Shown here one piece after another: positions 8,226 to 17,912 of a stretch of 64,000 nucleotides of DNA; position 1 is the first letter of the stretch; the number at the start of each line of letters is the position of its first letter. Position numbers and translations under genes: made by a program. Source of the stretch: an uncultured Sutterella sp. (GTDB lineage: Bacteria > Pseudomonadota > Gammaproteobacteria > Burkholderiales > Burkholderiaceae_F). Where the stretch lies: contig UQYP01000005.1 in the NCBI GenBank assembly GCA_900545335.1, positions 1 to 64,000 of the forward strand, read 5' to 3'. The notes beneath the pieces were generated by a model. The model was not told the DNA's origin and searched no databases. It saw only the letters and a list, made by a program, of their open reading frames with translations.

Positions 8226-9101
8226 TTATTGACGAGCAATTTTGCGCTGAGCGCGCTGACGGATAAAGAGAGCCACCATGTTCAAACCCAGCACCATCAA
8301 TACAAGCAGACAAGCCGTACCATACTGCATGGGACGCGTTGCATCCACGTCAACGCTGGATGTCGCCAACACATAGATGTGGTAAGGCAGACTCATCACC
8401 GGATCTAAGACCGAATCACCCATCTTCGGCGTGTAAAACACAGCAGCCGTATACATAATAGCTGCGGTTTCACCAGCTACACGGGACAAAGCCAGGATGT
8501 TGCCGGTCAAAATACCGGGAAGCGCTGCAGGCAAAATAATCTTGAAAATCGTTTGCTGCTTATTGGCCCCAAGAGCCAAAGAAGCTTCACGCCAGGCTTG
8601 CGGAACTTGGTTTAAAGCGGCTTCCGTCGTGTTGATCACAATCGGCAAAGCCAACACAGCAAGCGTCAGGACACCGGAGAGTAAGCTCACACCGAAACCG
8701 CAGATCGTCACAAAGAAAGTTAAACCGAATAAACCGAAAATAACCGAAGGCACACCGGAGAGGTTCGACACAGCCAGGCGAATCGCTTCTACTAAGCGGC
8801 CCGATCCACCGTACTCGGTCAAATACACGGCGGTACTGACGCCCAAAGGCAAAGCGATCACGGTGGCGCCCACGGCAAGCCAGAAGGTACCCACAATGCA
8901 GGGCCAGACACCGCCTGCGGTCATCATGTCACGGGGCGGTTCAAACACAAATTCCCATGAAAGAGCCGGCAGAGCGTTATCGAGCAGATAAAGCAAAATA
9001 GCCACAATGACGCCTGCGCTCACCAAAGTTGCAAAGCGCATCAGGAAAAGGCCGATGTGCTGATAGGCATAGCGCCAAGACGGATTACGTTCAACAGACA
9101 T
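8226..9101 (-). CDS. pstA: Phosphate ABC transporter permease PstA
   Basis: Inner-membrane permease that pairs with PstC. About six hydrophobic segments; the EAA loop is EASLALGANKQQTIFKIILPAALPG in the middle of the C-terminal half. The start at 9101 (MSVERNPSW) was chosen because AAGGAGAAG sits just upstream; ATG 9104 is adjacent, and a longer frame upstream overlaps pstC and looks non-native (Ser/Lys-rich). The pstC stop is 10 bp before this start. It is last in the pstSCA operon. Confidence 0.93.
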   Translation of the reverse strand: MSVERNPSWRYAYQHIGLFLMRFATLVSAGVIVAILLYLLDNALPALSWEFVFEPPRDMMTAGGVWPCIVGTFWLAVGATVIALPLGVSTAVYLTEYGGSGRLVEAIRLAVSNLSGVPSVIFGLFGLTFFVTICGFGVSLLSGVLTLAVLALPIVINTTEAALNQVPQAWREASLALGANKQQTIFKIILPAALPGILTGNILALSRVAGETAAIMYTAAVFYTPKMGDSVLDPVMSLPYHIYVLATSSVDVDATRPMQYGTACLLVLMVLGLNMVALFIRQRAQRKIARQ

Positions 9102-9111
9102 CATCTTCTCC

Positions 9112-9993
9112 TTAGTGCTTGCCGCCGATTTGGAATTTCTTCGTGAGGAAGAAGGCCATGGCATTAAAGATAAAGGTTGTCACGAAAAGCACAAGGCCCG
9201 TCGCAAACAAAGCATAGTAGTGAGTGGAACCCACGGCTGCTTCAGCCATTTCAGCAGCAATTGATGCAGTCATCGGACGCAGCGGATCAAAGAGACTTTC
9301 CGGAATAATGGCTGCGCCGCCCGCCACCATCAAGACCACCATGGTTTCACCCAAAGCACGGGAAATACCCAACATAATGGCCGTACCGATACCGCCTAAG
9401 GCGTAGCGGAACTGAACTTTATAAAGCGTCTCCCAGCGCGTTGCTCCCAAAGCCAAAGAAGCTTCAGACAGAGCAACCGGCACATTTCTCAGTGCGTCTT
9501 CAGAAATGGAGCAGATAAAAGGAATACACATCAGACTCAACATCACCGAGGCGTTGAGCCAGTTCAAACCTGAATCCAGTCCGACACTTTCCTGCAGCCA
9601 GGGGGCCACCACGACCATACCCAAAAAGCCTACGATCACTGAAGGCAGTGCCGCGAGCAATTCAATGGCCGGTTTAACAATACTGCGTACACGGGGGCTC
9701 GCAAAATAGGCTAAATAAGCAGCGGTCAGGAGTCCCATCGGCAACGAAATCAAAGTGGTCGTTGCGGCCACGGCAAGGCTGGCAACCAACAAAGCCCCGA
9801 TTTCAAAGTCGGGATTGGAGCCTGTCGGATACCATTCGGTTCCGAACAGAAACGTGAAGAACGGTACTTCACGCAAAATAGGCAGAGCTTGAGTGAGCAG
9901 AAAAACCAAAATGGCAGCGAGAGCCACAATTGAGAGCATGGCTATCGCTGCCAAAGACTTTTCAAACCCCTCGCCTCGTTTAAATAACGTCAT
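9112..9993 (-). CDS. pstC: Phosphate ABC transporter permease PstC
   Basis: Inner-membrane permease of the phosphate importer, 293 residues with about six membrane segments, the first at residues 13-35. The coupling loop is EASLALGATRWETLYKVQ, followed by the pore-lining helices with RALGETMVVLMVAGG. It lies between pstS (30 bp gap) and pstA in the minus-strand operon. The ribosome site before the ATG is weak (GAGAA), so coupling to pstS translation is likely. Confidence 0.93.
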   Translation of the reverse strand: MTLFKRGEGFEKSLAAIAMLSIVALAAILVFLLTQALPILREVPFFTFLFGTEWYPTGSNPDFEIGALLVASLAVAATTTLISLPMGLLTAAYLAYFASPRVRSIVKPAIELLAALPSVIVGFLGMVVVAPWLQESVGLDSGLNWLNASVMLSLMCIPFICSISEDALRNVPVALSEASLALGATRWETLYKVQFRYALGGIGTAIMLGISRALGETMVVLMVAGGAAIIPESLFDPLRPMTASIAAEMAEAAVGSTHYYALFATGLVLFVTTFIFNAMAFFLTKKFQIGGKH

Positions 9994-10023
9994 AACGAAT
10001 TCTCAAAGGGTTTGCGAAGTCAA

Positions 10024-10845
10024 TTATTTCTTAGCAGGCAACGGAACGAAGCCGACTTCCTTCACAGAAACCTGACCTTCGGGAGACAAAGCGAAGTCGA
10101 TCAAAGCCTTCGTATCGCCCTTGGGTTGACCGTTCGTGAAGAGATAGAGGTCACGGGCAAGCGGCCACTTGCGGGACAAGGCGCTTTCAGCAGAAGCCTT
10201 CATGCCACCGATTTCCAAGTCTTTAATGTCCTTAGTGATGTAACCCAAACCAACGTAACCGATAGCGTTCGGGTTCTTGGCAACGGTTTGCAAAACAGCG
10301 CCGTTGGAAGCTTGCAGGAGGGCGCGTTGTTGAACACGTTCACCCTTCATCACGAGTTCTTCCCAGGTTTCAAACGTACCGGAAGAAGAGTCACGGCTTA
10401 CAACCGTGATACGGGCATCAGGACCACCGACTTCTTTCCAGTTGGTGATACGGCCGGCGTAGATGTCGCGGATTTGTTGCAGGCTCAAATCCTTCACCGT
10501 GTTCTTCGGGTGAACGATCGGAACGATAGCGTCAATAGCGACCGTGAAACGAACTGCTTCACCGCCGTTCTTCTTCACGTTTTCAACTTCTGCGGGCTTC
10601 ATATCACGGCTGGCCATAGCCACATCCGTGGTCTTGTCCATCAGGGACTTGATACCATGACCGGAACCGCCGCCGGACAAGGAAACTTGAATGTCCTTGT
10701 GCTTGGCCATGAACGTTTCACTGATCTTTTGCATGGCGGGCAAAACCGTCGTAGAGCCGTTCACAACAACGGTACCGGCGGCAGCAGCAAAAGAGGCCAT
10801 ACCAATGCAACCGGCCACTAAAGCAGAAATCAAAGTACGTTTCAT
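10024..10845 (-). CDS. pstS: Periplasmic phosphate-binding protein PstS
   Basis: High-affinity phosphate-binding protein. A Sec signal peptide is clear: MKRTL, a hydrophobic core, then ASFAAAA before residue 24. The mature protein starts GTVVVNGSTTVLPAMQK, and phosphate-contacting motifs GGGSGHG and SRDSSSGTFETW are visible. 273 residues, at the short end for PstS. AAGGAAC lies ahead of the ATG and a Pho box 73 bp upstream. First gene of pstSCA. Confidence 0.95.
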   Translation of the reverse strand: MKRTLISALVAGCIGMASFAAAAGTVVVNGSTTVLPAMQKISETFMAKHKDIQVSLSGGGSGHGIKSLMDKTTDVAMASRDMKPAEVENVKKNGGEAVRFTVAIDAIVPIVHPKNTVKDLSLQQIRDIYAGRITNWKEVGGPDARITVVSRDSSSGTFETWEELVMKGERVQQRALLQASNGAVLQTVAKNPNAIGYVGLGYITKDIKDLEIGGMKASAESALSRKWPLARDLYLFTNGQPKGDTKALIDFALSPEGQVSVKEVGFVPLPAKK

Positions 10846-10917
10846 ATTGAAAGTTCCTTATAAAAGAATTTTTAGATCGTATGTCGTTTGAACTTGTGCG
10901 CTATTGTGAATCGCGCA

Positions 10918-10957
10918 TATGACCAAATAGTGACGACTTTATGAAATTTTGATGAAC
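10918..10957 (-). promoter_or_regulatory. Pho box upstream of pstS
   Basis: Read on the minus strand, four 7-bp elements at exact 11-bp spacing: GTTCATC, TTTCATA, CGTCACT, GGTCATA, with AT-rich 4-bp linkers. A -10-like CACAAT (10903-10908) follows after 9 bp. It matches the arrangement before pstB, so PhoB probably drives both halves of the pst system. Confidence 0.75.
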
Positions 10958-11030
10958 AAAGGTCCTTTGCCTGACTTTTCCAAACAGCCTAAAGCATAGA
11001 AACCGATTGATACGGCTGAAAATTTTGTTT

Positions 11031-12821
11031 TTATGAGTTCAATTTTTCTTCAGGATCGATTTTGACGTACTTAAACTCAACTGCATCAAATAAGCCCCTG
11101 TCGGTCACTCGCAAATAAGGAATGACAGCCAAAGGCAAAAAGCTCAATGCCATGACGGGATGGACATTCTCTCGGATATGAAAAGCTTCATGAGCCGTTT
11201 TAATCAGACGGCTCTTGCGCTGTGCCGTTTCCGGCGCCGGCGCTTTTGTCATCAAGCCGCCAACTTCAAGCTGCAATGAGTCAATGACTTTGCCCTGTCT
11301 TACCAAAACAACTCCGCCTTGCTGATCCTGCAATGCTTTCACGGCTGCAAACATATCGGCATCATTGTCTCCCACAACAACGATATTGTGAGAATCATGA
11401 GCAATGGTGCTCGCAATGGCTCCGTTTAAAGCATGATCGTCTTCAATCATGCCTTTAACCAAACCGAGACCGATGTTGCCCGCAGCGTGATGCCTTTCAA
11501 TAACAGCCAGCTTCAATATTCCCGGATTAAGAGCGGGAGCAAAGTTACAGTTCCCATCAGTTTGAACCGGTAAAACCAAGTGCTCGGTTACGAGGTCTCC
11601 AGGCTTTAAACCGATCACTCTTGCCTTGCCGCTTGAAGTCATAATCTCAAAACTGTCTTTTGGCAAAGCTTTGATATGAACGGTTTCGGTTAAATCCTTC
11701 GGCGCTTTTGATTCCGCTTGCGGTGTAATCATGACTCCATGTTCGGCAATCTTTTTACCAGCGACCCAAACGGACTTCACATTAAAATCAACCAAATTAT
11801 CCAAGACGATGAGATCGGCATCCCGTCCGGGCACAACAGCTCCTTTATTTTTAAGTCCGAAATGCTCAGCCGTATTAATCGTTGCCATCCGCAATGCTTC
11901 CATGGCATCGACTCCGCAAGCCACAGCCCTGCGCACCACATTGTTGATGCGCCCTTTGGCGAGCACATCATCGGGAGAGGCATCGTCGGTACATAAGCAA
12001 AAGTGACGGCTGTTTTTCTCTGTAATCGAGCGGCTCAATACTGACACATTCTGTCCGGCAGAACCCTCTCGCATGAAAATCGTCATACCGCGGCTTACCC
12101 GATCACTCACCTCCTCTTCTGTACTGCACTCATGATCGCTTGTGACGCCGCTTAATGCGTATGCGGATAATGCCGCACCGGCTGTAAGGGGACTGTGGCC
12201 GTCAATGAGTTTGCCGTGAGCTCTAGTGAGAAGCACCTTTTTTAAAATATCAGGATCGCAGGAGAGCACTCCCGGAACATTCATGAGTTCTGCCAAACCG
12301 AGCACTTCGTCCTTGCCCATCAAATCGGTTAAATCACCGGCTGCAAGCGTTGCTCCTGATGTTTCAAAGGGTGTTGCTGGAACGCAGCTTGGCAGCATAA
12401 ACCGAACGGTGATTTCTGCTTCTTTGGCCTCCTGCATCATAAAGCGAATGCCTTGAATACCTGCCACATTGGCGATTTCATGAGGATCGGCCACAATCGT
12501 TGTGGTACCGTACGGTGCAATGAGCCTGGCAAACTGGATGGGAGTGAGCATGCCGGACTCAATATGAACATGCGCATCAATCAAGCCAGGCGCAACAAGC
12601 GCTCCATTGAGATTGATTGTTTCAAGAGCACTTGCCCGGCAGTCTCTGCCTGCATCAATAATCTTGCCCTTATCAATAAAAATATCGGCTCCGTCAATGA
12701 TTTCACCGGAAAAAACATCGACTAAGCGAACGTTTTGAAGCCTTAGTTCGCAAGGGATTCGCCCCATAACGCAATCAATCTGATGCTTCAGACTATCCGC
12801 GGTTTCAATGCAGTCTGTCAT
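11031..12821 (-). CDS. ade: Adenine deaminase (AdeC type)
   Basis: Amidohydrolase converting adenine to hypoxanthine and ammonia in purine salvage. The metal-binding motif GLIDAHVHIESGML lies near residue 83, ADPHEIANVAG follows, then DGHSP, SGVTSDHECS and LCTDDASPDD. The C-terminal domain carries HDSHNIVVVGDND, typical of the AdeC family. The ATG at 12821 is preceded by GAGGGTAGG; a TTG four codons earlier overlaps that ribosome site and is unlikely. About 596 residues, normal. It stands alone. No purine riboswitch was recognised upstream. Confidence 0.92.
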   Translation of the reverse strand: MTDCIETADSLKHQIDCVMGRIPCELRLQNVRLVDVFSGEIIDGADIFIDKGKIIDAGRDCRASALETINLNGALVAPGLIDAHVHIESGMLTPIQFARLIAPYGTTTIVADPHEIANVAGIQGIRFMMQEAKEAEITVRFMLPSCVPATPFETSGATLAAGDLTDLMGKDEVLGLAELMNVPGVLSCDPDILKKVLLTRAHGKLIDGHSPLTAGAALSAYALSGVTSDHECSTEEEVSDRVSRGMTIFMREGSAGQNVSVLSRSITEKNSRHFCLCTDDASPDDVLAKGRINNVVRRAVACGVDAMEALRMATINTAEHFGLKNKGAVVPGRDADLIVLDNLVDFNVKSVWVAGKKIAEHGVMITPQAESKAPKDLTETVHIKALPKDSFEIMTSSGKARVIGLKPGDLVTEHLVLPVQTDGNCNFAPALNPGILKLAVIERHHAAGNIGLGLVKGMIEDDHALNGAIASTIAHDSHNIVVVGDNDADMFAAVKALQDQQGGVVLVRQGKVIDSLQLEVGGLMTKAPAPETAQRKSRLIKTAHEAFHIRENVHPVMALSFLPLAVIPYLRVTDRGLFDAVEFKYVKIDPEEKLNS

Positions 12822-13024
12822 TCCTACCCTCAACTAAAATACAGTTGTTTTGTCCATACGGACTAACCTCATTCTTGAATACATTTTGAAGCTGAATTCG
12901 TCACATCCTTTTTGTCAAAATCTCAAATCTTTTTTAAGTTTTTAATAATTTTTTATTGGTAAATCATATTTTTTTATTAGAATTAAAGACAATGGTACTT
13001 CTGTCTGTGTTCTAAGGAGACGAA

Positions 13025-14431
13025 ATGGCTAAAACGCTTTATCAGAAAATTGTCGACGCTCATACCGTCAAAAGAATCGACGCCAATACCGTTTTACTCT
13101 ACTGCGACATTCACTTTGCCAACGAATACACCTCTCCTCAGGCTTTTGCCGGACTGATCGAAAGAAAGATCAATGTGTTAAGCCCCGACTCGCATCTCTG
13201 CGTCGTTGATCACATCATTCCGACTCATGATGAATCCCCTCGCCGCATTTATGACGAAGCTTCTCTCATTCAGGCTCAAACACTCGAAAGCAACTGCAAA
13301 CGCTTCGGGATTGCTGCTTTCTACGGTCCCGACAGTCCCCTTCAGGGAATTGAGCATGTTGTCATGCAGGAGCAGGGCCTCGTGCGACCCGGCATGGTTG
13401 TGATCTGCGGCGACAGCCATACTACGACCCATGGAGCGATCGGTGCTCTGGGGTTCGGTATCGGCACATCGGAAATCGAACATATCCTTGCTACGCAAAC
13501 ACTCGTTTATCGTTTAGCCTCAACGATGCGCATTACGATTGAGGGAAGGCTTGAAGGTGCAGCGACCGCCAAAGATCTCGTTTTAGCTGTTTTGAGAAAA
13601 ATCAGTGCAAGAGGCGCCTTGGGCGCTGTAGTGGAGTACAGCGGTGAAGCCGTTAAGGCACTCTCTGTTGAAGAACGCATGACGCTTTGCAACCTCACGG
13701 TTGAAGCAGGCGCCCGCGGCGCAATGGTCGCGCCTGATGAAAAGTCTCTGAAATGGGTAGCCCAACACGCAAAAAATCTCACTGAAAGCGATAGTAAAGC
13801 TATGCGTGAATATGCCGAGACTTTGTATTCTGACGCCGATGCCCATTTTGATAAAGAAGTCTTTTTTGATGCCTCTTCAGTCAAACCTATGGTCACCTGG
13901 GGCACGAGTCCCGACCAGGCGATCGCTTTCGATGAGGCCATTCCGACGCCGGAATCATTTACTGACGCGGTTGAAAAAGAAGCCGCCCAAAGAGCCTTGC
14001 ATTATCAAGGCTTAAAAGCAGGAGAAATGATTTTAAAAACGCCTATTCAACACGTTTTTATCGGCTCCTGCACCAATTCCCGGTTATACGATCTGCAGGC
14101 CGCAGCGGCCGTTATCGAAGGCCGTCATGTTGCACCGGGAGTCAGGGCTCAAGTGGTGCCGAGTTCCATGCAGATTCGATCCCAGGCAGAAGCTTTAGGA
14201 TTAGACACTATTTTTAAAGAAGCCGGTTTTGAGTGGCGAAAAAGCGGCTGTTCGCTGTGCCTGGCAATGAACGATGACATCCTCGCAGAGGGTGTGCGCT
14301 GCGCCTCAACCACAAACCGTAATTTTGAAGGCCGTCAGGGCCGCGGCAGCCGCACACATTTAGTGAGCCCCGAAACGGCAGCCGCCAGTGCAGTGATGGG
14401 TTATCTTTGCCCGAAAACCGAATTGGAGTGA
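13025..14431 (+). CDS. leuC: 3-isopropylmalate dehydratase large subunit LeuC
   Basis: Aconitase-family [4Fe-4S] enzyme of leucine biosynthesis that isomerises 2- to 3-isopropylmalate with LeuD. Motifs: VVDHIIPTHD, CGDSHTTTHGAIGALGFGIG, FIGSCTNSRLYDL (first cluster Cys), GCSLCLAMN (remaining cluster Cys) and TTNRNFEGRQG. 468 residues, full length. AAGGAG precedes the ATG. leuD follows after 3 bp. The upstream 190 bp are very AT-rich. leuB is not adjacent in this window. Confidence 0.95.
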   Translation: MAKTLYQKIVDAHTVKRIDANTVLLYCDIHFANEYTSPQAFAGLIERKINVLSPDSHLCVVDHIIPTHDESPRRIYDEASLIQAQTLESNCKRFGIAAFYGPDSPLQGIEHVVMQEQGLVRPGMVVICGDSHTTTHGAIGALGFGIGTSEIEHILATQTLVYRLASTMRITIEGRLEGAATAKDLVLAVLRKISARGALGAVVEYSGEAVKALSVEERMTLCNLTVEAGARGAMVAPDEKSLKWVAQHAKNLTESDSKAMREYAETLYSDADAHFDKEVFFDASSVKPMVTWGTSPDQAIAFDEAIPTPESFTDAVEKEAAQRALHYQGLKAGEMILKTPIQHVFIGSCTNSRLYDLQAAAAVIEGRHVAPGVRAQVVPSSMQIRSQAEALGLDTIFKEAGFEWRKSGCSLCLAMNDDILAEGVRCASTTNRNFEGRQGRGSRTHLVSPETAAASAVMGYLCPKTELE

Positions 14432-14434
14432 AAA

Positions 14435-15076
14435 ATGGAAAAACTCATTACGCTTACGGCCGTAGCTGCTCCGATTGATGTCGATAATATGGACACAGAC
14501 CAATTAATGCCCAAACAGTTTCTCAGAGGCATTGATAAGTCGGGTTTGGCCAAGGGGCTGCTTTATAACCACCGCCATTTATCTGACGGCTCTTTAAATC
14601 CGGATTTTGTACTTAATAAACCGGGCTTTGAAAATACCCGCATTATCGTTGCCGGTCCTAATTTCGGCTGCGGCTCAAGCCGCGAGCATGCAGTTTGGGG
14701 ACTGATGCAATACGGCATTCGAGCGGTGATTGCTGCCGGGTTCGGGGAAATTTTCTATTCCAACTGCTTCAATAACGGACTTTTGGCAGCCAAAATTACT
14801 CCTCAAACTTCCGTTGAGCTTTTTAACTATCTTTCTGATAAAGAACCCAAAGAGTTGACTGTCAGTGTCAAAGACAAAAGCATCCGCAGCGTCGACGGCA
14901 CCATGCATTGGAATTTTGAATTGGCAGAGCGCCATCAGACAATGCTTCTGGAAGGTCTCGATATGCTTGAGACCACAATGAAAGAGTTGGAAATCATTAA
15001 AAAATTTAAAGCTGACCACGAAAAAGCTTTCCCCTGGATGAGCCATTTGGCTGGGCGTTTCGCTAAAAACGAATAA
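14435..15076 (+). CDS. leuD: 3-isopropylmalate dehydratase small subunit LeuD
   Basis: Swivel-domain partner of LeuC. Visible: DVDNMDTDQLMPKQFL (residues 16-31), NFGCGSSREHAVWGLMQYGI (substrate-binding loop near 77-96) and FYSNCFNNGLL. 213 residues. Its start is 3 bp after leuC, so the two are co-translated. Confidence 0.95.
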   Translation: MEKLITLTAVAAPIDVDNMDTDQLMPKQFLRGIDKSGLAKGLLYNHRHLSDGSLNPDFVLNKPGFENTRIIVAGPNFGCGSSREHAVWGLMQYGIRAVIAAGFGEIFYSNCFNNGLLAAKITPQTSVELFNYLSDKEPKELTVSVKDKSIRSVDGTMHWNFELAERHQTMLLEGLDMLETTMKELEIIKKFKADHEKAFPWMSHLAGRFAKNE

Positions 15077-15100
15077 TTTCAGAAAGAATTTTCCAAAATT

Positions 15101-15155
15101 TGCCGCTGCATACGCCTTTTAGCTTATTTATCAGGCGGCGCAGCGGCATTTCTTT
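15101..15155 (+). terminator. Terminator after leuCD
   Basis: Long stem TGCCGCTGC (15101-15109) with GCAGCGGCA (15140-15148), plus an inner GCCT/AGGC pairing, followed by TTTCTTTG. It separates leuCD from the alanine symporter gene. Confidence 0.7.
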
Positions 15156-15314
15156 GTTAAAATCGAAAAACTCAGACTTGCTATATCTGTGTTGTGCGTC
15201 AAGACTTGTCATTCTCTTAACCCAATTCCCCAGTCGATTTCGCACTTTTTTAGTTTCGTGCGCGCTCATCTTTAAGTCGTCCGTGCCCTCTAAACAAACA
15301 GCAACGAGGTAGAA

Positions 15315-16682
15315 ATGGAATTTTTAGATCATCTTTTCGGTGACATTAACAGTGTTCTTTGGGGTGTTTTTGTTTTGATTCCGCTTTTATGCGGAACCGG
15401 CATTTTCTACACTTTCAAACTGCGTTTTGTTCAAATTCGGCTTTTTCCGACTGCGTTGCGCTTTCTTTTTAATAACGCAACGCTTTTCGGCAAGCGGGCA
15501 GACCAAAGCGGAATGAGTTCATTTCAGGCTCTGGCCACCGCTGTTGCCGCCCAGGTCGGCACGGGTAACGTTGCCGGCGCTGCCACCGCCATTGTTGCGG
15601 GCGGCCCCGGTGCCCTTTTCTGGCTATGGGTTGCCGCGTTTTTCGGAATGGCCACGATTTTTGCCGAAGCAGTTTTGGCTCAGACCTATAAAGTCACCGG
15701 AGAAAATGACCGAGTGGTTGGCGGTCCGGCTTTCTACATTTCGCTCGGCTTGGGCCCGAAATTTAAACCGATGGCGGTCTTTTTCTCTGCAGTTGCCATT
15801 ATTACGATGGGCTGCATGGGCAGCCTTGTTCAGTCCAATACAGTTTCTCAAGCCTTAAACCACGCTTTTGATATCCCGCTTTTAGTCTCAGGGATCGGCG
15901 TGGCGATTTTGTCCGGTCTTGTCATGTTCGGCGGCATGGCCAGTCTTGCCAGTGTCACGGAAAAACTTGTCCCCTTTATGGCAGGTCTTTATTTGATCGG
16001 CGGCAGTTACGTTCTGGTTTGTCACTACGATCAGATCCTGCCCGCTTTTGAACTTGTTTTTACTGCGGCCTTTAACCCTGAAGCCGTGGGCGGCGGTGCG
16101 CTGGGTCTTACTGTTGCCAAAGCCATGCAGTTCGGTGTTGCCCGGGGTTTATTTTCAAACGAAGCCGGTATGGGTACTACGCCTCATGCTCACGCTGTGG
16201 CTAAAGTCGAACACCCGGCAGAACAAGGGTTAGTCGCCATTTTCGGCGTCTTCACAACGGTATTGATCGTCACTTTCACCGTGTTGGTGATTCTGGTTAC
16301 AGGCGTGATGGACTTTAACACCACAGGCATTGAACTCACTCAAAAAGCCTACAACGTCGGATTAGGTACGGTGGGCGTTCAATTTGTCGCGGTTTGCTTA
16401 TTCTTTTTTGCTTATTCAACGATCATTGCCTGGTATTTTTTCAGCGAACAAAATGTCCGCTATCTTTTCCACGGACGGGGCATTTTTGTCTATCGTCTGG
16501 TTGTCTGTGCTTTCCTTGTTCTCGGAGCAGTCACTCACGTTAACCTCGTCTGGACCCTTTCAGACTTCTTTAACGGTATCATGGTGATCCCCAACGTGAT
16601 CGCGCTCTTACTTTTGCACAAAGTAGTCGGCTCATCGTTAAAAGATTTTGAAGAGAAACTCAAGAAAGCGAAACTTTTCTGA
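15315..16682 (+). CDS. AGCS family sodium:alanine/glycine symporter
   Basis: Inner-membrane amino acid carrier that imports alanine or glycine with sodium. 455 residues, about 10-11 hydrophobic segments. The family signature ATAVAAQVGTGNVAGAATAI lies near residues 75-94, and GVARGLFSNEAGMGTTPHAHA in the second half is the conserved AGCS block. CGAGGTAG lies before the ATG. The dihydrouridine synthase start is 1 bp after its stop, so the two are co-transcribed. Confidence 0.9.
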   Translation: MEFLDHLFGDINSVLWGVFVLIPLLCGTGIFYTFKLRFVQIRLFPTALRFLFNNATLFGKRADQSGMSSFQALATAVAAQVGTGNVAGAATAIVAGGPGALFWLWVAAFFGMATIFAEAVLAQTYKVTGENDRVVGGPAFYISLGLGPKFKPMAVFFSAVAIITMGCMGSLVQSNTVSQALNHAFDIPLLVSGIGVAILSGLVMFGGMASLASVTEKLVPFMAGLYLIGGSYVLVCHYDQILPAFELVFTAAFNPEAVGGGALGLTVAKAMQFGVARGLFSNEAGMGTTPHAHAVAKVEHPAEQGLVAIFGVFTTVLIVTFTVLVILVTGVMDFNTTGIELTQKAYNVGLGTVGVQFVAVCLFFFAYSTIIAWYFFSEQNVRYLFHGRGIFVYRLVVCAFLVLGAVTHVNLVWTLSDFFNGIMVIPNVIALLLLHKVVGSSLKDFEEKLKKAKLF

Positions 16683-16683
16683 T

Positions 16684-17670
16684 ATGGCAAATTCTTTATT
16701 GGTCGTTGCTCCGATGGAAGGTCTCACAGGCTTTGCCTTCCGTCGCGTGCATGCTCATTTTTTCGGTGAGGCTGATGCTTACTTTCTGCCCTTTATCACG
16801 CCTACAACGCTTCCCCGATTTACCGATCGGCAAATGCGTGAATTAGCGCCCGATATTAATGTGGGCATTAAAGTTGTCCCGCAGCTTCTGACCCGCAGAG
16901 TGGAGGACTTCGTTTGGTCGGCTAAAGCTTTGGCTGATTTAGGTTACGATGAAGTCAATCTCAATTTGGGTTGTCCTGCGGGAACTGTAGTCGCCAAAGG
17001 CAAAGGCTCGGGATTTTTAAGAGAACCGGCAGAACTTCAGCACTTTCTTGACAAAATATTTGATGCCGACCTTCCGATTGCCATTTCGCTTAAAACACGG
17101 TTGGGTTGGTCGGATGAACAGGAATTTGACCTCCTTGCCGACGTCTACAACCACTATCCCCAGATGAAGTCTCTTACCATTCATCCGAGAGTGCGTACGG
17201 ATTTTTATAAGGGAGACGTCCGGGAGAACATCTTTAAGCACTACTTCGGTCTTTTGAAGATGCCGATCGGCTACAACGGTGATGTCATAACGACAGCGGA
17301 TATTGAACGTATTGAAAACACGTATCAGCCCCTGGCGCATATCATGGTGGGCAGAGCGCTCATGGCGGACCCTGCGCTTTTCAGAAAAGCCAAAGGCGGC
17401 AAACCGGCATCACTTGAAGAATTGAAAACTTATTATGAAGCATTGCTTGAAAGCTACTGCGTGGCTTTCGGCAGCGTTAAAAATGCTGTCATGCGGATGA
17501 AGGAATATTGGTTCTTTCAGCATAATCTTTTTGAAAATGCCGAACGTGCGGTCAAATCGGTTTATAAAGCCAAAACGCTTCAGGATTACGAAGACACAGT
17601 CCGAAATATTTTTGAAAATTGTCCGCTAAAGGAAAATGCCTCATACGGCTGGAAAAAGCCTTTGATTTAG
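16684..17670 (+). CDS. tRNA-dihydrouridine synthase family protein
   Basis: FMN/NADPH-dependent reductase of uridines in tRNA D-loops. TIM-barrel features: APMEGLTGFAFRRV at the N terminus, NLGCPAGTVVAKGKGSGFL with the catalytic Cys, SLKTRLGW, TIHPRVRTDFYKGD, NGDV and the FMN-binding MVGRALMADPALF. It has none of the details that would let me call DusA, B or C; the short VAKGKGSGFL form resembles single-copy Dus proteins of Firmicutes. ATG 16684 directly follows the symporter stop (TGA T ATG), so translation is probably coupled. 328 residues. Confidence 0.85.
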   Translation: MANSLLVVAPMEGLTGFAFRRVHAHFFGEADAYFLPFITPTTLPRFTDRQMRELAPDINVGIKVVPQLLTRRVEDFVWSAKALADLGYDEVNLNLGCPAGTVVAKGKGSGFLREPAELQHFLDKIFDADLPIAISLKTRLGWSDEQEFDLLADVYNHYPQMKSLTIHPRVRTDFYKGDVRENIFKHYFGLLKMPIGYNGDVITTADIERIENTYQPLAHIMVGRALMADPALFRKAKGGKPASLEELKTYYEALLESYCVAFGSVKNAVMRMKEYWFFQHNLFENAERAVKSVYKAKTLQDYEDTVRNIFENCPLKENASYGWKKPLI

Positions 17671-17738
17671 TGCAGAAGTTAACGGCGAATTCGCACAAAA
17701 TAGCACTTTGCTTTAAAATGACAGCTCTCTTTTTGGAT

Positions 17739-17815
<77 letters not shown>

Positions 17816-17912
17816 TCCTTTTTCTTCCTTCTGAAACCTTCGGAAACAGTTTTACCTTCCGCATTACCCTATAATCAGATCGTTCGCGTTGACTTTTCGT
17901 CAGGGTAATTCC

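Noticed and set aside
10012..10821. Long open frame opposite pstS
   Set aside because: It lies fully antisense to a clear PstS with signal peptide and gives no recognisable protein.
12822..13024. Purine riboswitch or leucine attenuator between ade and leuC
   Set aside because: No purine-aptamer core, no Leu-codon leader peptide and no terminator/antiterminator pair could be made out; the stretch is simply AT-rich.
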